Shown piece by piece: positions 1-6,887 of a stretch of 64,000 nucleotides of DNA. The first letter of the stretch is position 1. The number at the start of each line of letters is the position of its first letter. The position numbers and the translations under genes are program-made. This DNA comes from Bacillus multifaciens (lineage in GTDB: Bacteria; Bacillota; Bacilli; Bacillales; Bacillaceae_G), in contig NZ_JAVBXD010000021.1 in the NCBI RefSeq assembly GCF_030756675.1, positions 1 through 64,000 on the forward strand, read 5' to 3'. Below the pieces are notes generated by a model that did not search any database, had not been told where the DNA came from, and saw nothing but the letters and a program-made list of their open reading frames with translations.

Positions 1-27
1 CTTTTTGCGTGTTTCACACGCAAAAAG
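1..27. repeat. Perfect inverted repeat (11-bp arms, 5-nt loop)
   Basis: CTTTTTGCGTG and its exact complement are separated by TTTCA. The T-run is on the 5' side and the A-run on the 3' side on both strands, so it does not have the layout of an intrinsic terminator. It may be the edge of a longer element that starts before the window. Confidence 0.5.
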
Positions 28-82
28 AAGATCTAGATGTATTATTAAAAAGCTAAATTGTGCCCTGAATCAAATTATTTTC

Positions 83-128
83 ACAGAAAAGAAAAGGTTT
101 TTTATGTCGTTTTTTCAATTTGTATATA
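83..128 (-). repeat. Fragment of dispersed repeat family C
   Basis: The stretch ending in TTTTATGTCGTTTTTTCAATT matches the end of the longer copy at 18990-19160 and, in reverse complement, the start of the copy at 53243-53418. Only about 45 bp of the element is present here. The rest of 130-287 holds the leader of the next gene and no other feature I can support. Confidence 0.5.
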
Positions 129-287
129 CATATTCAATGTGATAAGTACAATGTTTCGTATATTTTTTTTGTGTTAAACAAACGTTTGATTAATTGTGAT
201 AAGATAAAATGAAACGGAGTAAATCTTACATAAGGCAATATGTACGGGAAGAAATGAAATATCTTATAAATGGTGGTGAATCGTTTC

Positions 288-1472
288 ATGGAGACTTGGT
301 TATTAGAAATGATGAAGGCAATCGTGCGTTTTTTAACGCATCCTGCTTTGTATGTTTTTTTTATAAGTAGTTTTTTTGTTGGATATTTACGAGTATTACG
401 AGAACGGAAAGATTTTTCTTTTAAGGTGTATGATGTTTTGTATGAACTACGTACATCTATATTTGCAGGAATTGGTTTAGGACTCATTTTATCTTTGATT
501 ACAGTTGGAACAGGACTAATCGTATCACAAGCAAGTGTGATTATAATGGCGATTTGGACGGTATCGTTTGCTATGATTGCTCAGTATAGATACTTATCAC
601 CTGCATATACGTTAGGAATTGCCATTGCAGCAGCGGTATTATCTTCAAAAATTCCATTCTCTTTCTTACAACTTCAAGAAGGAGAGGAGAGCAGCGTTGT
701 ATCATTAGCGATTTTACTTGGGCTTATGTTAGTTGTAGAAGGTATACTTATTTCTAAAAATGCTGCAAACTATTCAACTCCGAAATTACGAAAAGGAAAA
801 CGAGGTTTAAATATTGGACTGCATGAATCCAATAGATTATGGCTTGTACCGTTATTTGTTCTTATACCAGGTGATGCTTTAACGCAGTTTGTATCTTGGT
901 GGCCAGTGGTCTCTGTTGGATCGCAAAAGTTTTCCTTATTCTTAGTTCCATTCTTAGTTGGATTTACGAGAACGGTTAAAAGCTTTGAGCCAAAAGGAGC
1001 ATTGTTATTTACAGGACGCCGCGTATTTGGACTAGCTGCAGTTGTCCTTGTATTAGGAATAGCGAGCTATTGGTGGCATATATTAGCAATTGTCGCTATG
1101 GGAGCAGCGATGCTTGGACGACTGACAATTGCTGTGCAAGAGCGTTTGGAAGATGAACGACGTCCTGCATACTTTTCTTCTCGTGATAATGGTCTAGTTG
1201 TACTAGGTACAATTCCAGGAACAGCCGGAGAGGAACTAAATTTGAAACCAGGGGAAATCATCGTGAAAGTGAACGGAATCGTTCCAACAACTGTGGATGG
1301 GTTCTACAATGCACTGCAATCAAGATCAACAGGTGCTTTTTGTAAAATGGAAGTTGTGGATACGAACGATGAGCTTCGCCTTGTACAACATGCGATCTAT
1401 GAAGGAGAGCATCACGAACTTGGGATTGTTTTTGTAGAACAAGAACGTCAGTGGGATACGGAAGTTGGTTGA
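288..1472 (+). CDS. minJ: MinJ-like cell-division topology protein (membrane, PDZ domain)
   Basis: About 394 residues. The N-terminal two thirds is a run of hydrophobic helices (roughly seven membrane segments, residues 10-300), and the last ~90 residues form a PDZ domain with the typical GTAGEELNLKPGEIIVKVNG stretch. In B. subtilis MinJ (YvjD, ~397 aa) bridges DivIVA to MinD at the septum and poles; the N-terminal sequence (HP-LY-F, GYLRV-RER, VYD--YEL) resembles it. The ATG at 288 is preferred because GGTGGTGA lies 8 nt upstream; an in-frame ATG at 270 has no ribosome-binding site. Standing just before uvrBA agrees with the Bacillus order. The function is by family; the domain layout is seen directly. 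Confidence 0.85.
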   Translation: METWLLEMMKAIVRFLTHPALYVFFISSFFVGYLRVLRERKDFSFKVYDVLYELRTSIFAGIGLGLILSLITVGTGLIVSQASVIIMAIWTVSFAMIAQYRYLSPAYTLGIAIAAAVLSSKIPFSFLQLQEGEESSVVSLAILLGLMLVVEGILISKNAANYSTPKLRKGKRGLNIGLHESNRLWLVPLFVLIPGDALTQFVSWWPVVSVGSQKFSLFLVPFLVGFTRTVKSFEPKGALLFTGRRVFGLAAVVLVLGIASYWWHILAIVAMGAAMLGRLTIAVQERLEDERRPAYFSSRDNGLVVLGTIPGTAGEELNLKPGEIIVKVNGIVPTTVDGFYNALQSRSTGAFCKMEVVDTNDELRLVQHAIYEGEHHELGIVFVEQERQWDTEVG

Positions 1473-1473
1473 T

Positions 1474-1557
1474 GTGATTATATGGAGTTGTGGAGGAGCA
1501 TTTTTCGGACTCTCTATGTATGGAATAGCATTGCTTAATTTAAAGAAGTTGTATTGA
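1474..1557 (+). CDS. Possible 27-residue hydrophobic peptide after minJ
   Basis: A GTG codon one base after the minJ stop opens a 27-codon frame (begins MIIWSCGG, ends LNLKKLY) with one membrane-like stretch and a basic tail. GGAAG lies about 9 nt upstream, inside the end of minJ. It could be a coupled membrane micropeptide or chance; no family is recognised and only conservation would decide. Confidence 0.25.
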   Translation: MIIWSCGGAFFGLSMYGIALLNLKKLY

Positions 1558-1612
1558 TGAATAAAATATCATATTCTGTTTCTTGAAAATGTCATTGAAA
1601 TGTCTTTACACG

Positions 1613-1644
1613 TTGTAGTACAACAAAATGAATTATGCTATGAT
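1613..1644 (+). promoter_or_regulatory. Probable promoter of the DUF1904 gene
   Basis: An extended -10 (TGC followed by TATGAT, 1639-1644) stands 37 bp before the start codon. The nearest -35-like hexamer, TTGTAG at 1613, gives a long 20-bp spacer, so recognition probably rests on the extended -10. Confidence 0.35.
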
Positions 1645-1680
1645 GTGAACAAATATAAGCTATCTATCGGAGGGATTCAT

Positions 1681-2013
1681 ATGCCGCATGTTGTGTTTCG
1701 TGGAGTTACGACTGAACAGTTAAAAAGCATAAGCAAGCCATTAGTAGAAGAACTTGCAGTGATTTGTGAGTGTGGTACAGATAATTTTACGTTGGAACTA
1801 CCAAGTTCTACATTTGTATTCAACGGAGAAGAAGTAGAGGCATTTCCTCTCATTGAAGTGAAATGGTTCGAGCGTGGGCAAGAAATTCGTGATCGATTTG
1901 CCAATGCCATTACTACATATTTAATGGATTTTGGGCTTCCTGAAGTAGAGGTTGTGTTTACGGTGTTCTCAGAAGAATCCTATTATATTAATGGGAAACA
2001 TTGTGCGATGTAA
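1681..2013 (+). CDS. DUF1904 family protein
   Basis: 110 residues starting MPHVVFRGV. The strong CGGAGGG site 7 nt before the ATG at 1681 sets the start; an open frame continues upstream to 1600 but has no Shine-Dalgarno. The compact sequence with conserved VVFRGV, FTLE and FPLIEVKWFERGQ segments fits DUF1904, a tautomerase/MIF-like fold of unknown role. It stands alone with its own promoter. Confidence 0.75.
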   Translation: MPHVVFRGVTTEQLKSISKPLVEELAVICECGTDNFTLELPSSTFVFNGEEVEAFPLIEVKWFERGQEIRDRFANAITTYLMDFGLPEVEVVFTVFSEESYYINGKHCAM

Positions 2014-2077
2014 TTTTATGAAATAGGGTACCATACAGATGGGACCACAAGTTTCTATACATAGGAGGAGATAGAGT

Positions 2078-2392
2078 ATGATCGTTACAACAACTTCTGT
2101 TATTCAAGGAAAAGAAATTGAAGAGTATATTGATATTGTAAACGGCGAAGCAATTATGGGAGCGAATATCGTTCGTGATTTATTTGCTTCTGTTCGTGAC
2201 GTTGTCGGTGGCCGTTCTGGTGCTTATGAAAGTAAGTTAAAAGAAGCACGTGATATTGCGATGGGAGAAATGAAACAACTTGCAGCGCAAAAAGGTGCAA
2301 ATGCAATTGTTGGTATTGATGTTGATTATGAAGTAGTTCGTGAAGGTATGTTAATGGTAGCTGTAAGCGGAACTGCAGTTAAAGTTAGATAA
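2078..2392 (+). CDS. YbjQ/UPF0145-type heavy-metal-binding domain protein
   Basis: 104 residues starting [21 protein letters not shown], the signature opening of the YbjQ (UPF0145, DUF74) family. These are small soluble proteins forming pentameric beta rings; a metal or redox role has been proposed but not settled. The [12 protein letters not shown]-like segment and the C-terminal AVSGTAVKV strand are typical. AGGAGGAG precedes the ATG. A hairpin terminator follows at 2407, so it is a single-gene transcript. Confidence 0.85.
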   Translation: MIVTTTSVIQGKEIEEYIDIVNGEAIMGANIVRDLFASVRDVVGGRSGAYESKLKEARDIAMGEMKQLAAQKGANAIVGIDVDYEVVREGMLMVAVSGTAVKVR

Positions 2393-2406
2393 GAGAATGA
2401 TCCTGT

Positions 2407-2442
2407 GAACCCTTTCTCAACTAGGAGGAGGGGTTCTTTTTG
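2407..2442 (+). terminator. Intrinsic terminator
   Basis: GAACCC (2407) pairs with GGGTTC (2431), with wobble pairs extending the stem inward, followed by TTTTT. Confidence 0.75.
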
Positions 2443-2502
2443 TATGGACTTTAAGTTGTCTTTTCAGCGAAATCGTTTAGACTAATAGAGAGGTGAAAAC
2501 GA

Positions 2503-2919
2503 ATGAAAGAGAAGGTTTCAAGTACGAAATGGTTCGGACTTGCTGTGCAATCTTTATTGGTACTAGCAGATTATGATGGTATTTGTCCTAGTGCAATTAT
2601 GGCTGAAAAGTTAGGGACAAAGCCACTCTTTTTAAGAAAAATCCTTACTCATTTAGTTAAAGCAGAGCTAATTGTAGCGAAAGAAGGACGAGATGGCGGT
2701 TATTATTTAGCTCGAGCAGCAAATGAAATTACATTAGTAGAAGTTTATGATGCGATAAGAGCAGACCCGTATTCAAAAGGATTCCTTGATGTAGATGGGA
2801 AAGAGTGTTTTTCTCCTTCTACATGTTCAGCGTTATATGAATTAAGAGATGAAATGGAAAGATGGCTTATCGAGGGGCTGGCGAAGAAAAAGCTAGCGGA
2901 TTTACTTCCGAAAGAATGA
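2503..2919 (+). CDS. Rrf2 family transcriptional regulator
   Basis: 138 residues. The N-terminal winged helix (residues 8-75, including KWFGLAVQSLLVLA and the wing EGRDGGYYLARA) is characteristic of Rrf2 proteins. Cysteines at 28, 102 and 108 occupy the region where some members bind an Fe-S cluster or sense thiol stress; the E-C-x5-C spacing is nearer the YwnA-like subgroup than NsrR/IscR with three clustered cysteines. A nitroreductase lies 114 bp downstream, with two palindromes over its promoter that could be this protein's operator (inference). GAGAGGTGA provides the ribosome-binding site. Confidence 0.85.
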   Translation: MKEKVSSTKWFGLAVQSLLVLADYDGICPSAIMAEKLGTKPLFLRKILTHLVKAELIVAKEGRDGGYYLARAANEITLVEVYDAIRADPYSKGFLDVDGKECFSPSTCSALYELRDEMERWLIEGLAKKKLADLLPKE

Positions 2920-2957
2920 ATAAAACGGAACTGTAGTTTTCGTTTTATTTTTTAATA

Positions 2958-3017
2958 TTAACTGTTCTTGACAAAGGAACAGTTAAAGGGATATACTGTT
3001 CTTAAAATTAGAACAGT
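2958..3017 (+). promoter_or_regulatory. Nitroreductase promoter with two palindromic operators
   Basis: TTGACA (2968-2973) and TATACT (2992-2997) with an 18-bp spacer make a clear sigma-A promoter. ACTGTTC-N9-GAACAGT occurs twice, at 2961-2983 and 2995-3017, exactly 34 bp apart. The first copy encloses the -35 (its arms extend to 10 bp) and the second begins within the -10. This is the layout of a repressor operator; the adjacent Rrf2 protein is the obvious candidate. Confidence 0.75.
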
Positions 3018-3033
3018 TAAGAGGAGAAAAACA

Positions 3034-3741
3034 ATGTCAGCAAAAAAATCTGCAGCAGAAGAGTATTTAAATAAAATCCATGAGCTTAATACTCATACGG
3101 AAGCTCCAAAAGAAATTACGGACACAGATTTCTTTACTATCGCTAAGGAGCGCCAATCTATACGTCATTACGATCTGCAATTTAAAATGGACGAAAAAGA
3201 CATTCGTGAAATTTTAGAGCTCGCAACATTAGCTCCATCATCGTCAAACTTACAATCATGGAGATTTCTTGTAGTACAAGATGAAGCAGCGAAAGAAGAG
3301 TTATTACCAATCGCAAACAACCAAAAACAAATTGTCGATGCTTCTATTGTTATTGCTGTTTTAGGAGATAAACAGGCCTATAAAAATGCTGAGAAAATTT
3401 ACGGAGAAGTAGTGAAAAAAGGAAGAATGACAGAAGAAACGAAGAATTTCTATGTTAATTCAATTGTTGAAAACTACGGGAAATTCTCTAACGAACAAGC
3501 TACTCGTGTGGCGATGATTGATGGTGGCTTAGTAGCGATGCAGCTTATGTTAGCGGCAAAAGCAAAAGGTTTTGATACTGTACCAATTGGCGGTTTCCAT
3601 CCGCAGAAATTTGTAGAAGCTTTCCATGTTCCAGAAAATCTTGAACCTGTTATGTTAATTTGTGTAGGGAAAGCAGTGCAGGCTGGGTTTGAAAAAGTTC
3701 GTCTTCCACTTGATGATGTGTTAACTTGGAATAAATTTTAA
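3034..3741 (+). CDS. Nitroreductase family oxidoreductase
   Basis: About 235 residues with an FMN-dependent nitroreductase fold: the R-S-I-R-x-Y FMN phosphate-binding motif (RQSIRHYD), the APSSSNLQSWRFLVV segment and the late GFDTVPIGGF loop. Such enzymes reduce nitro compounds or quinones using NAD(P)H, often in disulfide or electrophile stress. The start is the ATG at 3034 after GAGGAG; the frame is open upstream through the promoter but that part is not coding. A GC-rich terminator follows. The substrate is unknown. Confidence 0.85.
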   Translation: MSAKKSAAEEYLNKIHELNTHTEAPKEITDTDFFTIAKERQSIRHYDLQFKMDEKDIREILELATLAPSSSNLQSWRFLVVQDEAAKEELLPIANNQKQIVDASIVIAVLGDKQAYKNAEKIYGEVVKKGRMTEETKNFYVNSIVENYGKFSNEQATRVAMIDGGLVAMQLMLAAKAKGFDTVPIGGFHPQKFVEAFHVPENLEPVMLICVGKAVQAGFEKVRLPLDDVLTWNKF

Positions 3742-3749
3742 TCGTAAGA

Positions 3750-3779
3750 AGGGGGCTGACCTGGGTCATCCCCCTTTAG
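3750..3779 (+). terminator. Intrinsic terminator after nitroreductase
   Basis: AGGGGG-x-TGACC pairs with GGTCA-x-CCCCCT, followed by a short T-tract. Confidence 0.7.
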
Positions 3780-3798
3780 TGTATCTAATATTGTCGAA

Positions 3799-3933
3799 TG
3801 GTCTTTATCCCGCATTAACGGGCAGTAAAAGCTAAGGAAACACGTGGAAGAAAACTGCCCGTAAAAGCCCGATTGGTTCAACTAACCATCAGTGAGAAAA
3901 TCGTCACTGATGGAAGTTTCACTTTATATTGTG
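3799..3933 (+). repeat. bcr1-like dispersed repeat
   Basis: This begins GGTCTTTATCCCGC, continues with an inverted CCCG...CGGGCAGTAA, and ends with CACTGATGGAAGTTTCACTT. The same two ends recur at 21617-21745, 18340-18548 (interrupted), 20694-20717 and 12736-12765. Length and ends fit the bcr1 repeat of the B. cereus group. Naming is from memory of that family, not from a search. Confidence 0.65.
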
Positions 3934-3939
3934 TCGAAG

Positions 3940-4008
3940 CGCCGATATATTCTAAAGAACGGTCGATATATTATGAAAATCGCCGATATATTGCAAAGAA
4001 CAACCGAT
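3940..4008 (+). repeat. Phased heptamer array (family B, copy 1)
   Basis: CGCCGAT-type heptamers start at 3940, 3961 (GGTCGAT), 3981 and 4002 (AACCGAT), i.e. 20-21 bp apart. Related arrays at 25887-25954 and 34044-34111 have the same spacing. The array abuts the bcr1-like element and runs to within 4 bp of the stop codon of the ABC-F gene. Confidence 0.65.
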
Positions 4009-4011
4009 ATA

Positions 4012-5649
4012 TCAGAGGACAGATTTTTTGCACTCTTGAATTTGACGCAGCAGCTGTTCATATTCGTTTTCAAGCGCAATCACATCATCGTGACGTCCTG
4101 GCATCGAAATGCGTCCAATTACTTCTGTTAATTTTGTTTGCAGGCGCAGTAGTTCTTGCTCTGCTGGATTAATAGAAGATTGTTCCTTTCGTTTCGTATA
4201 TTGCTCGTAACTACCTTGAAAGATCCGTGGTTCGTCTTCATCTAGGTGTAAAATGCGGTCGGCGATTTTATGAACGAAAGTCCGGTCGTGACTAATGAAT
4301 AGCACAGTCCCGGGATAATCTTTTAGCATGTGCTCTAGTTCTTCTTGCGTAGCGAGGTCTAAATAGTTTGTCGGTTCGTCAAGAAGAAGCATATTGTAGT
4401 CTCCTAAGAATATTTTTGCTAGTGCGACCTTTACACGTTCGCCGCCACTTAAGACGTTTACTTGTTTATAAACATCTTCTCTTCGAAACAGTAAGCGGGC
4501 GAGGATTGTTCGTACGAAAGCTTCGTCATAACGCGTTTCTTCCATCACGTTTTGTAAAATGGTTTTGTCGTTTTGTAAAATAGCTAATGTTTGTTCAAAA
4601 TAACCAATTTTACAGCTTTTTGAAAGCTGAATTCCTCGTTCTTTTGTTTGAATCATTTGAAATAGCGTTGTTTTTCCGCTTCCATTTTTGCCGAGAATAG
4701 CAAGCTTTACACCTGGCGTTATACTCCCATTTATATTGTTAAAAAGGGTGTGAGTGCCGATTTTTTTCGTAACCTTATTAAATTGCACAGCTGTTTTACT
4801 ATGAATGGGTGCATGGTATTGTATATCAAACTTTGTATGAACAATTTCTTTTGGTTTTTCTTTCTTTTCTAATTGCTCTAATCTTGTTTCTAATGCTTTT
4901 GCGGCTTTTTCAACATTGCCTTGACTATAAGCTGCTCCCGATTTGTATAGTCTAGATTCAGAAGAACTAAAGCTTGAACGGATTTTTGTCATGCCAGAAG
5001 CACGCTGTTGTCTGCTGGCGATTGCTGTTTCTAAGCGTTGTTTTTCTTTCGTATACTTTTCGTATTCTGATTGCTGATGCTGCCTTTGTTGCTCTTTTTG
5101 CTCCCTGTAGCTTGTGTAATTTCCTTTATATTCACGAACAGTACCATCTTCAATCTCAATCATCTTTGTACAAATGGCATCTAATAAGGCACGGTCATGA
5201 GAGATTAAAATAATCGCTCCTTTATAAGATTGCAATGCCTGTTCTAGTTGTTCTGTGCCATGCATATCAAGATGACTTGTTGGTTCATCAGCAAATAAGA
5301 TAGCTGCTTCTTGTTCAAGAGCATGAGCAATTTTTAAACGTCCGCGTTCGCCGCCGCTCATATTCGTTGTGACGTGAGAAATACCCCATTGTCCTTTTGC
5401 AAGAGAAGAGGCTGTTTCCAATGTCTCCTCATGGAATTGTGGAATGATAGCAATCGAACTGTAATGAGTAATCGTTCCGTCATCAGGTTCTATTTCTTTA
5501 CTCAATATTTGTAATAGCGTCGATTTCCCCGCGCCGTTTACACCGACGATTCCAATGCGATCCTGCGCATGGATATTAAGTGCTTGTAATGTAAATAAAG
5601 TGCGGTCACCAAAGCTTTTTTCAATGTTTCGTGCTGTTAAAATGGTCAT
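4012..5649 (-). CDS. ABC-F ribosome-protection ATPase (VmlR/Vga-like)
   Basis: 545 residues with two ATP-binding cassettes and no membrane segments. Cassette 1 has GVNGAGKST (near residue 36), signature MSGGERGR and DEPTSHLD; cassette 2 has GKNGSGKTT, signature LSGGERVK and DEPTNYLD. The linker (about 180-265) is long and charged, and a C-terminal extension follows cassette 2, as in VmlR (547 aa) and Vga proteins. These enter the E site and displace lincosamides, streptogramin A or pleuromutilins. The antibiotic resistance role is inferred from family, length and the attenuator leader immediately upstream. A housekeeping ABC-F translation factor is the alternative. Confidence 0.85.
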   Translation of the reverse strand: MTILTARNIEKSFGDRTLFTLQALNIHAQDRIGIVGVNGAGKSTLLQILSKEIEPDDGTITHYSSIAIIPQFHEETLETASSLAKGQWGISHVTTNMSGGERGRLKIAHALEQEAAILFADEPTSHLDMHGTEQLEQALQSYKGAIILISHDRALLDAICTKMIEIEDGTVREYKGNYTSYREQKEQQRQHQQSEYEKYTKEKQRLETAIASRQQRASGMTKIRSSFSSSESRLYKSGAAYSQGNVEKAAKALETRLEQLEKKEKPKEIVHTKFDIQYHAPIHSKTAVQFNKVTKKIGTHTLFNNINGSITPGVKLAILGKNGSGKTTLFQMIQTKERGIQLSKSCKIGYFEQTLAILQNDKTILQNVMEETRYDEAFVRTILARLLFRREDVYKQVNVLSGGERVKVALAKIFLGDYNMLLLDEPTNYLDLATQEELEHMLKDYPGTVLFISHDRTFVHKIADRILHLDEDEPRIFQGSYEQYTKRKEQSSINPAEQELLRLQTKLTEVIGRISMPGRHDDVIALENEYEQLLRQIQECKKSVL

Positions 5650-5679
5650 AAAAAACCCTCCCTAGTTTCACTAGAGAGG
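5650..5679 (-). terminator. Attenuator terminator abutting the ABC-F start codon
   Basis: Reading the minus strand, CCTCTCTAG and CTAGGGAGG form a 9-bp stem with a TGAAA loop, followed by G and six T, and the ATG begins on the next base. The Shine-Dalgarno GGGAGGG lies inside the 3' arm, so this hairpin would both stop transcription and hide the ribosome-binding site. Confidence 0.85.
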
Positions 5680-5921
5680 ATAGATTTCACCCGTAGTATG
5701 TAAAAAAGAGATGCACAAAAAAGCTGTACACGTATTTTTACATGTTCCTGTCAAAAGAAAGTTATCGACAAAAGGGCAGACTAATCCTCTTCTAGTTTTC
5801 ATCATTTTGTTTCACTATTTGTGATGGATGAATAAAAAAGAGAATTATAACTTCATTGGTCGATGTACCTTCCTTTCATAATTTCACCTTTATTGTATGC
5901 ATTTGGAAGCTTGTTTGTCAA
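5671..5921 (-). promoter_or_regulatory. Regulatory leader of the ABC-F gene: promoter, short ORFs, antiterminator
   Basis: TTGACA (5921-5916) and TACAAT (5897-5892), spacer 18, form the promoter. CTAGAAGAGGAT at 5795-5784 is complementary, apart from one bulged base, to ATCCTCTCTAG at 5681-5671, the 5' arm of the terminator; pairing would free the ribosome-binding site and allow read-through. Two short frames lie in the leader: an 8-codon one at 5879-5853, very close to the predicted transcript start, and a longer one from the double ATG at 5805, whose stop TAG falls in the terminator stem. This resembles ribosome-mediated attenuation known for vmlR and other resistance ABC-F genes. Confidence 0.7.
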
Positions 5922-5930
5922 ATCATTCTG

Positions 5931-6467
5931 TTAATTTTTATTGAAAATTTGCTTGTATAACTTCGTCTTTTCGATTGCTTCCTTGTCATTCACAATCTCT
6001 CCTGGTGCGTTAGCAGACCCAATTATATAACCTTCAAAAGAAGCGCCGACAAAGTCGAAAATGTATTGAAACTGTGCAATGAGCGGAAGTGCTTTTAATT
6101 TTGGATTGTCACCGCCGACAATGACAACATACATTTTCTTACCTTTCATACGTTCTTTAAAATGTAGAGATGTATCCCGCAAGCTTTGCGACCAGCGATC
6201 GACAAAGTTTTTCATATATCCGCTCATACCGTACCAGTAAAGCGGAGTTGCGAAGACAATAGTATCATGCTCAAGCATTCGTTTGACGATGTCCTCGTAA
6301 TCATCATCAATTGGTTGAAAGCCCTCGGCATCGTGACGCTGGTCTGTAATGGGCTTGATGGTATGATTGCGTAAATATACATCTTCAGTTTGGACGCCTT
6401 CTAACAGCATATGCGTTAATTGTTCTGTATTTCCATTTGGACGTGAACTGCCATGTAAAACGAACAT
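5931..6467 (-). CDS. NAD(P)H-dependent FMN reductase (flavodoxin fold)
   Basis: 178 residues. The N-terminal GSSRPNGNTEQLT is the phosphate-binding loop for FMN, and TPLYWYGMSGYMKNFVDRW (about 74-92) is the second flavin loop of the NADPH-dependent FMN reductase/NAD(P)H oxidoreductase family (YwqN-like). It probably reduces quinones, azo or other electrophilic compounds. It starts 6 bp after the MerR stop in a two-gene operon, so the MerR protein is expected to control it in response to a substrate or oxidative signal. The TM-free sequence means it is cytoplasmic. Confidence 0.85.
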   Translation of the reverse strand: MFVLHGSSRPNGNTEQLTHMLLEGVQTEDVYLRNHTIKPITDQRHDAEGFQPIDDDYEDIVKRMLEHDTIVFATPLYWYGMSGYMKNFVDRWSQSLRDTSLHFKERMKGKKMYVVIVGGDNPKLKALPLIAQFQYIFDFVGASFEGYIIGSANAPGEIVNDKEAIEKTKLYKQIFNKN

Positions 6468-6473
6468 CGTATA

Positions 6474-6833
6474 TCAATTCCTTTCTTTTAACAACTTAAT
6501 GTGTTTTTGTAAATTCGCTTCGATATGAGAAAGTAACGAAATCTGCTTTTTTACTTCCGCAAGCTTATCCTCGTAAAGTGTGATGATACTGTTGCACGGG
6601 TTATCGTAGAAGTGCGGCTCTATTTCTAAGCAGCGCAGCATTTTAGCTGTTTCTTCTAAATTTAGCCCCAGTTGTAAATACATTTGAATAAGCTTTACTT
6701 GTTCAATCGTCGTTTCATCAAAATCACGATAGCCATTTGCGAGTCGTTTTGAAGCTAGTAAGCCTTTTTCCTCGTAATGCCGTAATGACCGTTCGCTTAT
6801 GCCTGTATGTTTCGATAATTCTCCGATGCGCAA
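6474..6833 (-). CDS. MerR family transcriptional regulator
   Basis: 119 residues from the TTG at 6833. The N-terminal winged helix (RIGELSKHTGISERSLRHYEEKGLL) and the following dimerization helix are plain; the short effector region ends with a coiled coil and has no Cys pair typical of metal sensors, though single cysteines occur (MLRCLEIE, NPCNS). The TTG is chosen because AGAAGGAG lies 7 nt upstream and because the ATG 24 bp earlier falls within the promoter -10. It leads an operon with the FMN reductase. Confidence 0.85.
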   Translation of the reverse strand: MRIGELSKHTGISERSLRHYEEKGLLASKRLANGYRDFDETTIEQVKLIQMYLQLGLNLEETAKMLRCLEIEPHFYDNPCNSIITLYEDKLAEVKKQISLLSHIEANLQKHIKLLKERN

Positions 6834-6856
6834 AACTATCACTCCTTCTCTTCTCA

Positions 6857-6887
6857 TTTTAAACCTTCACATTAGTGTGAAGGTCAA
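6857..6887 (-). promoter_or_regulatory. MerR-type promoter with 19-bp spacer and palindrome
   Basis: On the minus strand TTGACC (6887-6882) and TTAAAA (6862-6857) are separated by 19 bp, the stretched spacing typical of MerR-controlled promoters. The spacer holds the perfect palindrome CCTTCACA-N4-TGTGAAGG (6864-6883). The -35 overlaps the stop codon of the upstream LysR gene. Confidence 0.8.

Noticed and set aside
1-27. Terminator at the left edge
   Set aside because: The hairpin is perfect, but the T-run is on the 5' side and A on the 3' side in both strands, opposite to an intrinsic terminator.
3873-4172. Frames of 80-100 codons over the bcr1-like/heptamer region
   Set aside because: They run through repeats and antisense to the ABC-F gene; the composition does not look like protein.
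5853-5879. MKGRYIDQ leader peptide as the certain sensor for the ABC-F attenuator
   Set aside because: Its ribosome-binding site falls at or before the predicted transcript start, so I keep it only as a possibility within the leader.
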